Part shown: positions 1 to 7,969 of the stretch, one piece after another | How positions within the stretch are numbered: the first letter of the stretch is position 1 | How the letters are laid out: every line of letters begins with the position of its first letter | DNA from: Planctomycetota bacterium | GTDB taxonomy: Bacteria > Planctomycetota > Planctomycetia > Pirellulales > UBA7805 | Reading direction: 5' to 3' | Length of the DNA stretch: 43,903 nt | Assembly (NCBI GenBank): GCA_014237955.1 | Contig: JABABY010000002.1 | Location: 1 to 43,903 of the forward strand | Notes under the pieces: generated by a model | Told to the model about the DNA's origin: nothing | Seen by the model: the letters and a program-made list of their open reading frames with translations, nothing else | Databases searched by the model: none | Translations under genes and position numbers: made by a program

Positions 1-48
1 GCGTGAAAAGGCGTTCAAAATAACGCTTTATAGAAAAGTCGTTCATAT

Positions 49-744
49 TCAGCGACTCCGCTGTAGGTTGCCTCTAGATTGGGTCATCGATCCACGATCC
101 TCTCGCTTGGATGGTGACCATCGATTTTGATCCAAGATAAGATCCGCTTCGTAAAATGTGGCAAACCAATCTTCATGTTCGGGATCTCGCATCTCCGGCG
201 CAATCTCTTCGATGCTCACTGGGTCCTGCGTTTGTTGAATAAGGCAGCGGAAGAGGTGCGTGCCGCTCTCGATATTGGCTTTTCGGAGCATCCCGCCAGC
301 GAGTGCTGCCACCAAGTCGGCCTCCTCGTTGTTGTCCCCAAGGTGGAGCCGTAGTTGCTGGGCCAGGGAGAGATAGCGCCGCTGACGCAGTCCGTCCCAG
401 ATTCCCTCGGGCATCAAATCAACAAATGTCCGCTCAGTCTGTTCGTTTTCAATAGCGGTAGGGTTGAGTTCAATCTGGCAAACATGATCAAAATCGTATG
501 GATTGTTGTAGATCAATCCAAAGTCATAGCCCGTATCCATCCACAAGGTTCTTAAATAAGGCTGAATGCCCGGACTTTCACGTAGATCTCGTCTTAGTCC
601 GCTTCGGGCTCCAAAATTGCCCGCGACGCCGGCAAAAAGCGCAAAGAGGTGAAAAAACAACAGAAGTGTGATAAGAGTACGGACGCCTTGGCTGGGAATT
701 CCAGGTGAGCCGCTATCTTTAGGGGGTACAGTCTGAGAAGACAT
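49..744 (-). CDS. Membrane-anchored hypothetical protein of the HTTM-neighbour type
   Basis: 231 residues. One hydrophobic segment at about residues 23-43 (rich in Leu, Phe and Ala) suggests an N-terminal anchor with the rest outside the cytoplasm. The block at about residues 60-92, with LRTLWMDTGYDFG followed by a short beta-like stretch, resembles planctomycete proteins that have a Y(M/L)D.GY...NP pattern and are usually encoded next to an HTTM (gamma-carboxylase-like) membrane protein. That relationship is from memory, not a search. The C-terminal tail is charged. No enzyme motif is visible. No clear Shine-Dalgarno sequence precedes the ATG. If the usual arrangement holds, an HTTM gene would lie just beyond the left edge. 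The function is unknown. Confidence 0.7.
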   Translation of the reverse strand: MSSQTVPPKDSGSPGIPSQGVRTLITLLLFFHLFALFAGVAGNFGARSGLRRDLRESPGIQPYLRTLWMDTGYDFGLIYNNPYDFDHVCQIELNPTAIENEQTERTFVDLMPEGIWDGLRQRRYLSLAQQLRLHLGDNNEEADLVAALAGGMLRKANIESGTHLFRCLIQQTQDPVSIEEIAPEMRDPEHEDWFATFYEADLILDQNRWSPSKREDRGSMTQSRGNLQRSR

Positions 745-1013
745 GGAAATTTTGGCCGGGGATGACGATTGGTCGTCTCCCCGCTCCGGTCGGGGTGGGA
801 ATCACTTGGTCGCACCTATATATCGACAAAGTGATGGGACCGACTCCACTTGGCTCAGCTAAAGCGTCCCAATCTCCGCCTGCTACCAAAAAAAATACCG
901 GACCCCCGAAAGGGTCCGGTATCATAAACTTCTCATCATCCCTAACAGCTTGATGCGTCTCACCAGGCTATTAGGCAGCGGGCTTCGACAAGCGAAGCCA
1001 TATTTACGCTAGC
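745..1013. other. Intergenic region with terminator and two small hairpins
   Basis: This gap lies between two minus-strand genes. It holds the terminator listed separately. Just upstream of the 744 start codon are two tandem small inverted repeats: GACGA/TCGTC at 764-777 and CCCCG/CGGGG at 779-795. They would fold in the leader of the downstream gene. No clear promoter was recognised. Confidence 0.4.
888..922 (-). terminator. Rho-independent terminator of the Cys-rich gene
   Basis: A perfect 11-bp inverted repeat, ATACCGGACCC (895-905) and GGGTCCGGTAT (912-922), has a 6-nt loop. On the minus strand it is followed directly by a run of eight T residues (888-895). It lies about 90 nt after the stop codon of the Cys-rich gene ending at 1014, so it probably separates that gene from the one starting at 744. 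Confidence 0.85.
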
Positions 1014-1352
1014 TTAGGCAGCGCAGCCATTGCAGCCATTGCAGCGACCTTTGCAGCGACCATGACAGCGGCCTTTGCAACGATCACGACCAGAGCATTT
1101 ATCGCGACCACAGCATTTGTCGCGACCATGGCAACGATCACGACCACAGCATTTGTCGCGACCACAGCATCGCTTTTTGCCACGACATTTGCAATCGTTG
1201 TCGCAAGCTGAGCAATCGTCTGCTGAGCAGTCACATTTTGCGCTACAGCCATGGCAACCGTGGCCGGCCAGAGCTTGTTTCTCACCGCCAATCATGGCGA
1301 TTCCAACAACCGCGAGGAAAATCGCGATGCCAAGAATTAAAGTGCGATTCAT
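1014..1352 (-). CDS. Small secreted Cys-rich repeat protein
   Basis: 112 residues from the ATG at 1352. That start has GGAGGA a few bases upstream and is followed at once by a signal peptide (residues 1-30, hydrophobic core LILGIAIFLAVVGIAMIGG). A longer frame to 1409 would bury the signal. The mature part has 22 cysteines in about 80 residues: an acidic CxxC-rich segment (33-56), then five hexapeptide units of the form C-x-G-R-D-K/R (62-91), then CKGRC/CHGRC-like units and a CNGCNGC end. Such spacing suits metal binding or dense disulfide cross-linking outside the cytoplasm. It resembles a metallothionein only in Cys density, and I do not recognise a family. It is a monocistronic unit with its own promoter (1560-1587) and terminator (888-922). 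Confidence 0.8.
   Translation of the reverse strand: MNRTLILGIAIFLAVVGIAMIGGEKQALAGHGCHGCSAKCDCSADDCSACDNDCKCRGKKRCCGRDKCCGRDRCHGRDKCCGRDKCSGRDRCKGRCHGRCKGRCNGCNGCAA
1080..1169 (-). repeat. Five 18-bp coding repeats (CxGRD[K/R])
   Basis: Five in-frame 18-bp units encode residues 62-91 of the Cys-rich protein. The second position varies (Cys, Cys, His, Cys, Ser) and the last alternates Lys and Arg. This is a coding minisatellite that can grow or shrink by whole units. Confidence 0.8.
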
Positions 1353-1410
1353 CTTTTCCAATCCTCCAAAAAGGTACCGAAAGAAGTAGGAGTTGACATT
1401 GATCCACAAG

Positions 1411-1452
1411 TGCCGTCTCGGCTTTTAACTGCCTCGCCGACTCGACGGCACG
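1411..1452 (-). promoter_or_regulatory. Strong hairpin in the leader of the Cys-rich gene
   Basis: GTGCCGTC (1411-1418) pairs with GACGGCAC (1445-1452), and the stem continues with TCGGC (1419-1423) and GCCGA (1437-1441) after a 3-nt bulge, giving 13 pairs around a 13-nt loop. It lies between the predicted promoter and the ribosome binding site of the Cys-rich gene. No T-run follows on either strand, so it is not a simple terminator. It may stabilise the mRNA or sense a ligand. Confidence 0.5.
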
Positions 1453-1559
1453 TGTCGGGTGACAGGCAACCTCCCAGCAATTACAACCTCCAACCCACGA
1501 CAACTGGTTTAGTTTTTGCGGGTTAGGCAGGTTTTACCGAATTTGTAAGCTAGGGGGCT

Positions 1560-1587
1560 AAAATAGCATGGCTGCAATTCTTGTCAA
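1560..1587 (-). promoter_or_regulatory. Sigma-70-type promoter for the Cys-rich gene
   Basis: On the minus strand a perfect -35 box TTGACA (1582-1587) is separated by 16 bp from TATTTT (1560-1565). Transcription would start near 1553, giving a leader of about 200 nt that contains the hairpin at 1411-1452. Confidence 0.55.
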
Positions 1588-2093
1588 CCAGCCATTTAGG
1601 TCAAATACAATTTCTAGGTTATTAAGGGATAATAAGTGGTATAGGATAAAGCTGTTCAACTCTACCCCATAATGCTTGCATGTCGATTAGATAACAATGA
1701 AAAAATAAAAATTTTGCGAAAAATAGGAAATTTATGCGGTTTATTCCGTTTTTCCGATGCAAGAGTCAGTGTAGTGGGAGCGTATAACCCTTGGTGTTCT
1801 CTTATGTCAGAGGACTCTTTGCGTGGTCCGGAAAAGAACGTGGCAGGTAATTTTTGGGGTGCGAAAAGGGCAGATGTTGCCAGAAGTGTTTTCTGTGTGG
1901 AGCCGTCCGTCCCTTCCCGTGCAGTTTGTCGCTCAGGATGAGACGATCGATTAGATCGACTGAGAGGATAACACAGTCGGTATGGCGTAGCCCCAAGCCA
2001 TTTTGTGGTCTAAGAATCTGAAGCAGTCGAATCGGCCACAATGGAAATGATACGGGGGGTGCGGAGGGACAGCTTAGAGAAATCGATGCAAGT
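1588..2093. other. Intergenic region without a convincing gene
   Basis: The stretch between the Cys-rich gene promoter and the end of the pilM operon is AT-rich at 1600-1760. Open frames on both strands here have no recognisable domains, hydrophobic segments or ribosome binding sites. A clear terminator for the minus-strand operon ending at 2094 was not found. Confidence 0.4.
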
Positions 2094-4040
2094 TCATTTG
2101 TTCCTTGCGTTTTTCTTGCCCTTCTTTTTCCCCTTTTTTTTGTCATTCCCGAGTAGTTCTTCAGGGGTTTTATCGCCCCGTTGGTTCTGTTCTCCTTCAG
2201 CTTCTTCTTCTTGGGCCTGGTCCACCTGAAAATTCCACTGTTTGTCAAATGCCGCGGCCATGCCCACATCGCTCACAGAATTTCTGGTGAATAAATTGCC
2301 ATGCGAATCAAGAAATAGCATTTCAGTAGGAGCGGCCATTACCGCTTGCTCTGGGGCCGCCGGAACGCCGTCAGGAGCAGGCAGTCCGTCAAAGCCACCG
2401 AGAGCCCCACCGCCCTGCCAGTCCAGCAGTACCAAATCCGTGGTTATAGGGCTTTTATTGTTGATGGCGGGGCCATTTTTTCCTTGCTGCAATTGTTTGG
2501 CCGCTGCTTTCTGGTTCGCTACCTCCCCAGGCTGGAGAGAGACACGTCCCGTGCGTTGTTCCCCTTTATCAAAATCGATCTCTCGTACGATGATCTCTCG
2601 TGCGATGATATTGTCTTCAGGGCCTTCTTTGTTACCGTTTGTCACCACATATACCTGCTCATCGGCGGGTACGCGAACGGCATTACTCGATTTACTCCAG
2701 CCCGATTCACGATATTTTCGGGTCTGCATTTTGACAGGATTCTCCAAAAAACGAGGATCGATACCAAGTTCCTCGGAGTTTGGATTTTTTAGTGCCAATT
2801 GAATCCGGTAGCGATAAATGTTTCCGGGTTCCACAGTGTAATCAAAGATGCGAACAAGGCGGTTTTTTGCCAAACGTTGGGACGGTGGTGTGTTAACAAT
2901 GATTGGTGGCGCAGGTTGCTGCTCTTGCGAAGGGGGTTTGTTATCCGTTGCGTTCCCATCATCGAAAAAATCATTATTAGCATTGTCCGCAGAGGGAACG
3001 GAATCGCCCTGTAGGTTCCCCGTGGATTTTCCGCCTTGTGGACTCGTCGTAGGCGCCTTGCCTTTTTTGGCCTTGGGTGGCGCGAGTGGAATTTCTGGGT
3101 GGGTTGCCTGGAGGCCCCAATCGCGGAAGGCCAGCGGTCCGAGAGGTTTTGCTAATGCCCGATCAACAAATCGCGGATCCACGGGCTCAGGGGCCCGGGT
3201 TGCCCAGCTGTCGGCCTCTTCCCGTTCTAATTGCCGAAATTCCCTCCACTCCCACTCTCGAGATTTTCCCCAATCGACGTTTTCGGTGGTATCTGCGTCC
3301 GATACCGTAAGTCGTTGGATTCGGGCGGCAAGGTAACTGGGTACATCCCGCTTGGGATCGTATCCCCCGGCATCGGCAAAATGTAGGAGATAATTATTCG
3401 TTTGTTCATCTAGAGGGGCGAGAGCCGTGATGACTACCCAGCGGCGCCCTCGCCCTACGGAATTTGAAGGTGGCGCAACGCCGCGACGAGGCGGTTGAGG
3501 AGTTTTTGATTTTGCCCGCCCCCCTTTTTTGCCTTGGGCCTTGGGCACCGGTTCCGCAGTAGGGTCTTTCATCCAGAAAATGCCGTTGCCCCCGATGGCT
3601 CGAAGATTGTTGGCCGCCAAAAAATCGGGTTCGCGGCGTTTAGCGCCCGTTTTTATTTTTTTGATACCGGGCGCTTTAAAAGTATAAAGGTCGGGTGTTA
3701 TTTTGCTCCGCGCTGCCGTGATCTTTGTTGAAAAATCGGGAATGGGATAAGCTCCCTTATCCCAAGCAGACTGCTCAATCCGAGCTTCGAACTGAGTCGC
3801 CATTTTCGAAAGTTTTTCTGGAGTTTGGTCGCTCTGTACCTGCAGCTTGCCAACGGCGCTATATACCAGAAGTCCAAAAATAATGAGTACGGCAAAAAGC
3901 AAAGGCTTCTCAAGATGCAATAAAAGCCACTGTTTAGCTCCAGGGGATGAGCTTGTTGCCGGCCGTGGCGGAGCATTACTCGCCTCTACGGGCTCGGTGT
4001 CTTTCTTTTTTCGCCGGAATTTGAAGGAAGGCAATTTCAT
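2094..4040 (-). CDS. Third gene of the pilM operon, single-pass membrane protein
   Basis: 648 residues. A short basic cytoplasmic N-terminus (Lys/Arg-rich, residues 5-15) is followed by one membrane segment at about 47-63 (LLFAVLIIFGLLVYSAVG), then a large outer part. Low-complexity Pro/Lys/Gln-rich stretches occur near residues 165-200 and 325-375. Two folded-looking beta-rich blocks sit at about 200-260 and 390-470. The tail ends in a Lys-rich run (KKKGKKKGKK type). The gene starts 14 bp after the preceding gene, so the two are co-transcribed. The topology matches the bitopic inner-membrane proteins that partner PilM/PilN in type IV pilus or type II secretion platforms, but I see no specific PilO or PilP signature. 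The role is inferred from context only. Confidence 0.75.
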   Translation of the reverse strand: MKLPSFKFRRKKKDTEPVEASNAPPRPATSSSPGAKQWLLLHLEKPLLFAVLIIFGLLVYSAVGKLQVQSDQTPEKLSKMATQFEARIEQSAWDKGAYPIPDFSTKITAARSKITPDLYTFKAPGIKKIKTGAKRREPDFLAANNLRAIGGNGIFWMKDPTAEPVPKAQGKKGGRAKSKTPQPPRRGVAPPSNSVGRGRRWVVITALAPLDEQTNNYLLHFADAGGYDPKRDVPSYLAARIQRLTVSDADTTENVDWGKSREWEWREFRQLEREEADSWATRAPEPVDPRFVDRALAKPLGPLAFRDWGLQATHPEIPLAPPKAKKGKAPTTSPQGGKSTGNLQGDSVPSADNANNDFFDDGNATDNKPPSQEQQPAPPIIVNTPPSQRLAKNRLVRIFDYTVEPGNIYRYRIQLALKNPNSEELGIDPRFLENPVKMQTRKYRESGWSKSSNAVRVPADEQVYVVTNGNKEGPEDNIIAREIIVREIDFDKGEQRTGRVSLQPGEVANQKAAAKQLQQGKNGPAINNKSPITTDLVLLDWQGGGALGGFDGLPAPDGVPAAPEQAVMAAPTEMLFLDSHGNLFTRNSVSDVGMAAAFDKQWNFQVDQAQEEEAEGEQNQRGDKTPEELLGNDKKKGKKKGKKNARNK

Positions 4041-4054
4041 AAAAGCCCAGTCAA

Positions 4055-5413
4055 TCAGGATTTTTCAGGGGGGCCACTATTGGCCTTTTTGCCACCATTG
4101 CTATTTTGCCCCACAGTCTCTGTGTCCATTGGTCCTTTAGCATCCGCTAAATAGGCATAGCCCCATATTTCAACGAGGATCCCACGGCCAATTTCATCCG
4201 CGTCCGGTTCTGACTCATCACCCACCTCTTTTGTCGGTTGATTTGTTTGGCGGTTAAAGCGTCTGCGACTGCTAGCACTGGCTTGTGGTTTCTTGGCGAC
4301 CGCTGATTGTATGGGCGTTAGAGATGATGGGCGATGAAAACGGAGCCCTTGGATTTCTAGAGGTAATGGTGAATTCGCAATAGCACTTAACAGTGTATTC
4401 AAATAATGTGGATCCATCCGGACCTGTATCAGGAATGGAATCAACTCATAGCCGTCGATGCGGGGTAGTGTCGTGATAGCATCGGCAAGAGGTTTCTGCA
4501 GGGGCTTGTTACCCCGAGCCTTTGGTGTCTTCGGTGCGTTTGCCTTTCCGCGCTTTTGTGACGCAGGCCCCCTTTTCGTGGGCGTTTTTCCCTTCACGCC
4601 CTTTCGGTTCGTTTCCGTTTGTGTCGTACTGTCCGAAACTTCCTGAACAGACCACTTTGCCTCATTCAGGCGCTCGGCTACCCATTCTCCAGCCCCCAAT
4701 TCCTTGATGGTGTGGATCGGGAGATTGTATTTGTCGTCCGTGTCCCTATTGGTATGTGCGATGGCTTGGCCCATGGCCTGAAAAACCCACAGGGCCTTTT
4801 GGCGGTCTCTACAGGCACTCCATTTCAACTTTTTAATCTCGTCGGTGGCATAGCCCTCTTCGAGTAAATCGTAGTTGGACGGATCCCAAAACACCCCTCC
4901 CTGGCCGGCATTCTCTGCGACTTCTAGCATTTTGCGTAGGTCGCGGATTAACAGGGGTGCTGCCTCTGCATAATATTGCACCAAGCCCCCTTTTTCTTCA
5001 TCAGGCTCCTCCTTTGCCACTTCATCAGCAAAACCGATGAGATCAATTTCCCCCCGATCTTCTTCTAGTGTTCCATTGCCGTCATCGCCCACAATGTGAT
5101 TTGGCCACGCCGTTCCTTCCTGCTGCATCTCGACCACGTTCGTCCAAGCTGCCGCCACAGCGTCAGAGACCTTATTCGTGACACTTTTTGTTTCTTTGAC
5201 CCAAGATTCATTTGGAAATACAGGTCGCTGACTATCGGTTGTCATCTTTTTGAATTGTGAACTTACGGCATTTTTATTCTTTTTGAAGTCCCGTTCTATT
5301 TCATAAACCGAAACGTTCCAGCAATAAAGCATGATGGCAATTCCCGCAGCGGCTAGAATCCAGAAATGATGTGTCTGAATCTTTGCCAAAATCACTTTTA
5401 TTTTTTCCATCAT
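4055..5413 (-). CDS. Second gene of the pilM operon, bitopic PilO/GspM-like topology
   Basis: 452 residues. A membrane segment at about residues 17-34 (FWILAAAGIAIMLYCWNV) follows a short basic N-terminus. It is followed by a helical region (35-80), a mostly alpha-helical middle, a Lys/Thr/Pro-rich linker (about 265-305) and a C-terminal domain (about 315-450) with the pattern YELIPFLIQVRMDPHYLNTL...PLEIQGLRFHRP. That pattern recalls the ferredoxin-like fold of GspM/PilO proteins, an impression not tested. The start has GGAG 5 nt upstream, and a second ATG at 5410 gives a more typical 8-nt gap. The gene lies 100 bp after pilM and 14 bp before the third gene. It probably forms the periplasmic scaffold of the PilM/PilN platform. 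Confidence 0.75.
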   Translation of the reverse strand: MMEKIKVILAKIQTHHFWILAAAGIAIMLYCWNVSVYEIERDFKKNKNAVSSQFKKMTTDSQRPVFPNESWVKETKSVTNKVSDAVAAAWTNVVEMQQEGTAWPNHIVGDDGNGTLEEDRGEIDLIGFADEVAKEEPDEEKGGLVQYYAEAAPLLIRDLRKMLEVAENAGQGGVFWDPSNYDLLEEGYATDEIKKLKWSACRDRQKALWVFQAMGQAIAHTNRDTDDKYNLPIHTIKELGAGEWVAERLNEAKWSVQEVSDSTTQTETNRKGVKGKTPTKRGPASQKRGKANAPKTPKARGNKPLQKPLADAITTLPRIDGYELIPFLIQVRMDPHYLNTLLSAIANSPLPLEIQGLRFHRPSSLTPIQSAVAKKPQASASSRRRFNRQTNQPTKEVGDESEPDADEIGRGILVEIWGYAYLADAKGPMDTETVGQNSNGGKKANSGPPEKS

Positions 5414-5438
5414 GCCACTCCGGCCACAAAGAGTGGCC
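5414..5438 (-). promoter_or_regulatory. Two alternative hairpins over a ribosome binding site
   Basis: On the minus strand the bases just before the ATG at 5413 can fold in two exclusive ways. One hairpin pairs GGCCAC (5438-5433) with GTGGCC (5427-5422) around a 5-nt loop and leaves the GGAG ribosome binding site free. The other pairs GCCACTC (5437-5431) with GAGTGGC (5420-5414) and covers the GGAG up to the start codon. It may tune expression of the second gene relative to pilM. Confidence 0.4.
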
Positions 5439-5513
5439 TAAGTAAAGTATTTCATGTTGCTTCAAAACAATAAAACGAATTCACGATTTATCAAGTCACA
5501 ATGGTTCTTTGGC

Positions 5514-7679
5514 TCATTTTGGTTGCCATGCAAATTGGATAACAAAACGGTACTGTGTAAGTGCTCGAGGTCCGATGCCGTTATCGCCATTTTGTTCAAA
5601 GGGCGATTCAACTTTCCTCTCATCAAGCATTTTCAATACTAGTGGATGGGTGATGCCCAGTTCGCCAGGAAAGACTTCAATCGTGCTTCCTGCTGCATCG
5701 GGAATGGCAACTTTGCGTTCCTGGAGGTTATGGAGAAAAGTCCGCTGTACGAATTGTTTGCCATCACCATGGTTTTGGGATTTATGGAAATGGTACCCCT
5801 CCAGTTCTACAATGCAGCCAGCGCCTCGCGGTGGTTGGTTTGTCGCGCTCGTAACTTTCGGCGCGGGAAGCGATTTTTTTGCAGCCTTGCGATCTGTGGT
5901 CGAATGTTTATCACCGAACAGCGTGGAGCTAGCATCTTCACTAGTCGTGGTGTTGTTTTGTGCTCCTGCGATCACCAGTGGCGTGCTGTTGTCTTTGAAT
6001 TTAACCCGGTTGTCTTTGGTGAACCAGCGTCCTAGATCGGGGACTTTGCGGACTCGCATGTCAGTGATCCAGAGTTCAATGCGATTGGTTGGATCGCGTG
6101 GTGTCTCCGCTTCGACATTGTCGGGTACCGGTTCCGACCCACCCGCAGTATTGTTCTGGTCAGGCTCTTGGGTGTCGTCATCGCCCGTTTGTCCCGTTGG
6201 TGTTTTCTTAGCGGGTTCAATGTAACGGTTGCGCTCATCGGGCAGGCATTGGTAGATGGCTTCGCAAAGCTCGAGGTAGTCTGTTTTGCTGTTAAAGACT
6301 GCCAGACGTTTTTCTCCGGAAAGCTTTGCTGATTCGTAGGCCTGTTTCGCTTCGTTATGGCGCATCCGCAATTGATCGGCGTTGCTCACGACCGATTGTG
6401 AACGATTGATAGCTGCTGTCCATTGGGAGTCGTCGTTGATGCGCACCTTGTTCCAGCTTGCCCAGAGAATGAGAAAATTAACTAGGCAGGCCATTGCTAA
6501 AAGTAATGCTGCTGCAATGGCCCACGGCTTCTTGCGGTTTATGGTGCGATTCAAGACAAGTTCTTTGGGCACCAGATTTGTCGCAATATATGCTTTTGAT
6601 ATGCCCTGCAATGCCAGTCCATAGGAAACGCCAAATGTAAGAATGTTGTCTTTAAACGCAGGGGACTGGGTCACGGTGGAACTGGCAAGCGTTTTTATTT
6701 CGCCAATTTTTTCAACCTCATAACCGAGGTGTTGTGCAAGATAACGCCTCAGTCCAGGGAGCTTCATTGTATTTCCTAGTGCAATGACCCGGTCAATCTT
6801 GGCTGTCTTGTCAAGGCTCTGGAAATATCCAATCGATCGTTGAATTTCAGTCAGCAGGTCTTTAAAGATGGGTCGCATCGCCTTGTAGATGACCTTGGGG
6901 TCTTCTGCGCGAGTCGCATTGCGTTTCAGATGCTCAGCCTTGGCATACGTCAACTGCAGTTCCTTGACCAGTGCCTTCGTAAAGTGACTGCCACCAAGAG
7001 GAATATTCCGTTGCCACACACGATATCCATTGGTAATGACCAAGTCGGTGGATTCGGTGCCAATCGAAGCGACTACAAACGAATGTGGTGGCTCCTCCGG
7101 ATCATATTCTTCACTCCAAATTGCCGGGTCCATCTGGTCGAAGACGATGTCGTTGTAAATGGCCAGTGGCGTTAATTGAACAATGTCAATGTCGATCCCG
7201 GCTTCTTGATAGGGCTCAATTTCTTGATAGACCTGATCGCGTTTCATCGCGAAGAGGCCAACCTCAGCTTCCAACGCAAAGCCCTCTTCCTCACTGCCGA
7301 CAAACATCCTTTGGTAATCCCAAATGACATCATCCAAGTCGAATGGAATCTGTTGGTTGGCTTCATAGCGCACAATGTCGGGAATTTTGCTGGTTTCTAT
7401 CGGGGGCAGTTTGATAAAGCGCGCAAGCCCACTTTGTCCAGAAACCGATACAGCAACTTTTGTCCCCTGAAGATCATTTCGAGACAAAAATAATTGGAGC
7501 GCCTCGCGGACTAATTCTACGGGGTCCGCCTCCGGTTGGGTGAGGATTTTCGGATACTCGATATAATCAAATGCTTCTGCAACAACTTTATTGGGATCAT
7601 CGGCCGATGGCGCACAGCGAACCGCTTTTAGGGCGCATTGTCCAATATCGATTCCCCAGGCGGAGTCGATCTTCGCCAT
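5514..7679 (-). CDS. pilM: PilM-like ATPase-fold protein with C-terminal membrane segment (PilM-PilN fusion type)
   Basis: 721 residues. Residues 1-360 match PilM, the actin-like (FtsA-fold) cytoplasmic ring protein of type IV pilus and related secretion systems: WGIDIGQCALKAVRC at the N-terminus, RYEANQQIPFDLDDVIWDY near residue 105, and the phosphate-2 type block IGTESTDLVI near 205. A membrane segment follows at about 383-407 (AIAAALLLAMACLVNFLILW), and then a long extracytoplasmic part with a Thr/Gly/Pro-rich linker. Normal PilM is about 350 residues and soluble, so this protein looks like PilM joined to a PilN-like bitopic half. AGAAGG precedes the ATG. It is the first gene of a three-gene operon. 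No pilin, PilB/GspE or secretin gene lies in the window. Confidence 0.85.
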   Translation of the reverse strand: MAKIDSAWGIDIGQCALKAVRCAPSADDPNKVVAEAFDYIEYPKILTQPEADPVELVREALQLFLSRNDLQGTKVAVSVSGQSGLARFIKLPPIETSKIPDIVRYEANQQIPFDLDDVIWDYQRMFVGSEEEGFALEAEVGLFAMKRDQVYQEIEPYQEAGIDIDIVQLTPLAIYNDIVFDQMDPAIWSEEYDPEEPPHSFVVASIGTESTDLVITNGYRVWQRNIPLGGSHFTKALVKELQLTYAKAEHLKRNATRAEDPKVIYKAMRPIFKDLLTEIQRSIGYFQSLDKTAKIDRVIALGNTMKLPGLRRYLAQHLGYEVEKIGEIKTLASSTVTQSPAFKDNILTFGVSYGLALQGISKAYIATNLVPKELVLNRTINRKKPWAIAAALLLAMACLVNFLILWASWNKVRINDDSQWTAAINRSQSVVSNADQLRMRHNEAKQAYESAKLSGEKRLAVFNSKTDYLELCEAIYQCLPDERNRYIEPAKKTPTGQTGDDDTQEPDQNNTAGGSEPVPDNVEAETPRDPTNRIELWITDMRVRKVPDLGRWFTKDNRVKFKDNSTPLVIAGAQNNTTTSEDASSTLFGDKHSTTDRKAAKKSLPAPKVTSATNQPPRGAGCIVELEGYHFHKSQNHGDGKQFVQRTFLHNLQERKVAIPDAAGSTIEVFPGELGITHPLVLKMLDERKVESPFEQNGDNGIGPRALTQYRFVIQFAWQPK

Positions 7680-7813
7680 TTGAACACCTTCTCTCTATCC
7701 GTTCAGTGTGTCGCCACCCTCAAGAGTCCGATGACCGCTGCTGCCACTATGGGAAATAGACCCCGAAACCGAATATCTCACACGATGCGGGCAAACCAAT
7801 CGACACAAACACC

Positions 7814-7843
7814 AGTCTAGTAGGGTCAATAAACACATGTCAA
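7814..7843 (-). promoter_or_regulatory. Possible promoter of the pilM operon
   Basis: On the minus strand TTGACA (7838-7843) is followed after 18 bp by TAGACT (7814-7819), a 4/6 match to the -10 box. The predicted start lies about 125 nt before pilM. Confidence 0.4.
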
Positions 7844-7848
7844 ACAAG

Positions 7849-7866
7849 CACCCCTCTTATGGGGTG
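7849..7866 (-). terminator. Possible terminator of the fatty-acid operon
   Basis: A perfect 6-bp stem CACCCC/GGGGTG with a 6-nt loop lies about 100 nt after the acyl-CoA dehydrogenase stop. The following minus-strand bases are only moderately T-rich (CTTGTTTG), so the call is weak. It abuts the predicted pilM promoter. Confidence 0.3.
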
Positions 7867-7969
7867 TCCAGTTTTCTATGCAATGGGCACCTTCGGAGGA
7901 TAAGGCCTTTTCTCAGCGGCTCCACCATACCAAAAAAGCTTCCGGACGATGAAACGGGCCAGCGGCTAT

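Noticed and set aside
1080..1169. CRISPR-like short repeats
   Set aside because: The units are directly adjacent, have no spacers and stay in the reading frame of the Cys-rich protein.
1075..1389. Plus-strand open frame over the Cys-rich gene
   Set aside because: It is the antisense shadow of the repeats (periodic Arg/Pro/Gln composition), without a start signal or domain.
1672..1941. 89-residue plus-strand frame
   Set aside because: There is no ribosome binding site, signal or motif, and the composition is that of random AT-rich intergenic DNA.
1802..2269. 155-residue minus-strand frame overlapping the end of the pilM operon
   Set aside because: It overlaps the real coding frame of the 648-residue protein and has no recognisable features.
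5509..6225. 238-residue plus-strand frame inside pilM
   Set aside because: It is antisense to a well supported gene, with a Ser/Phe/Leu-rich shadow composition.
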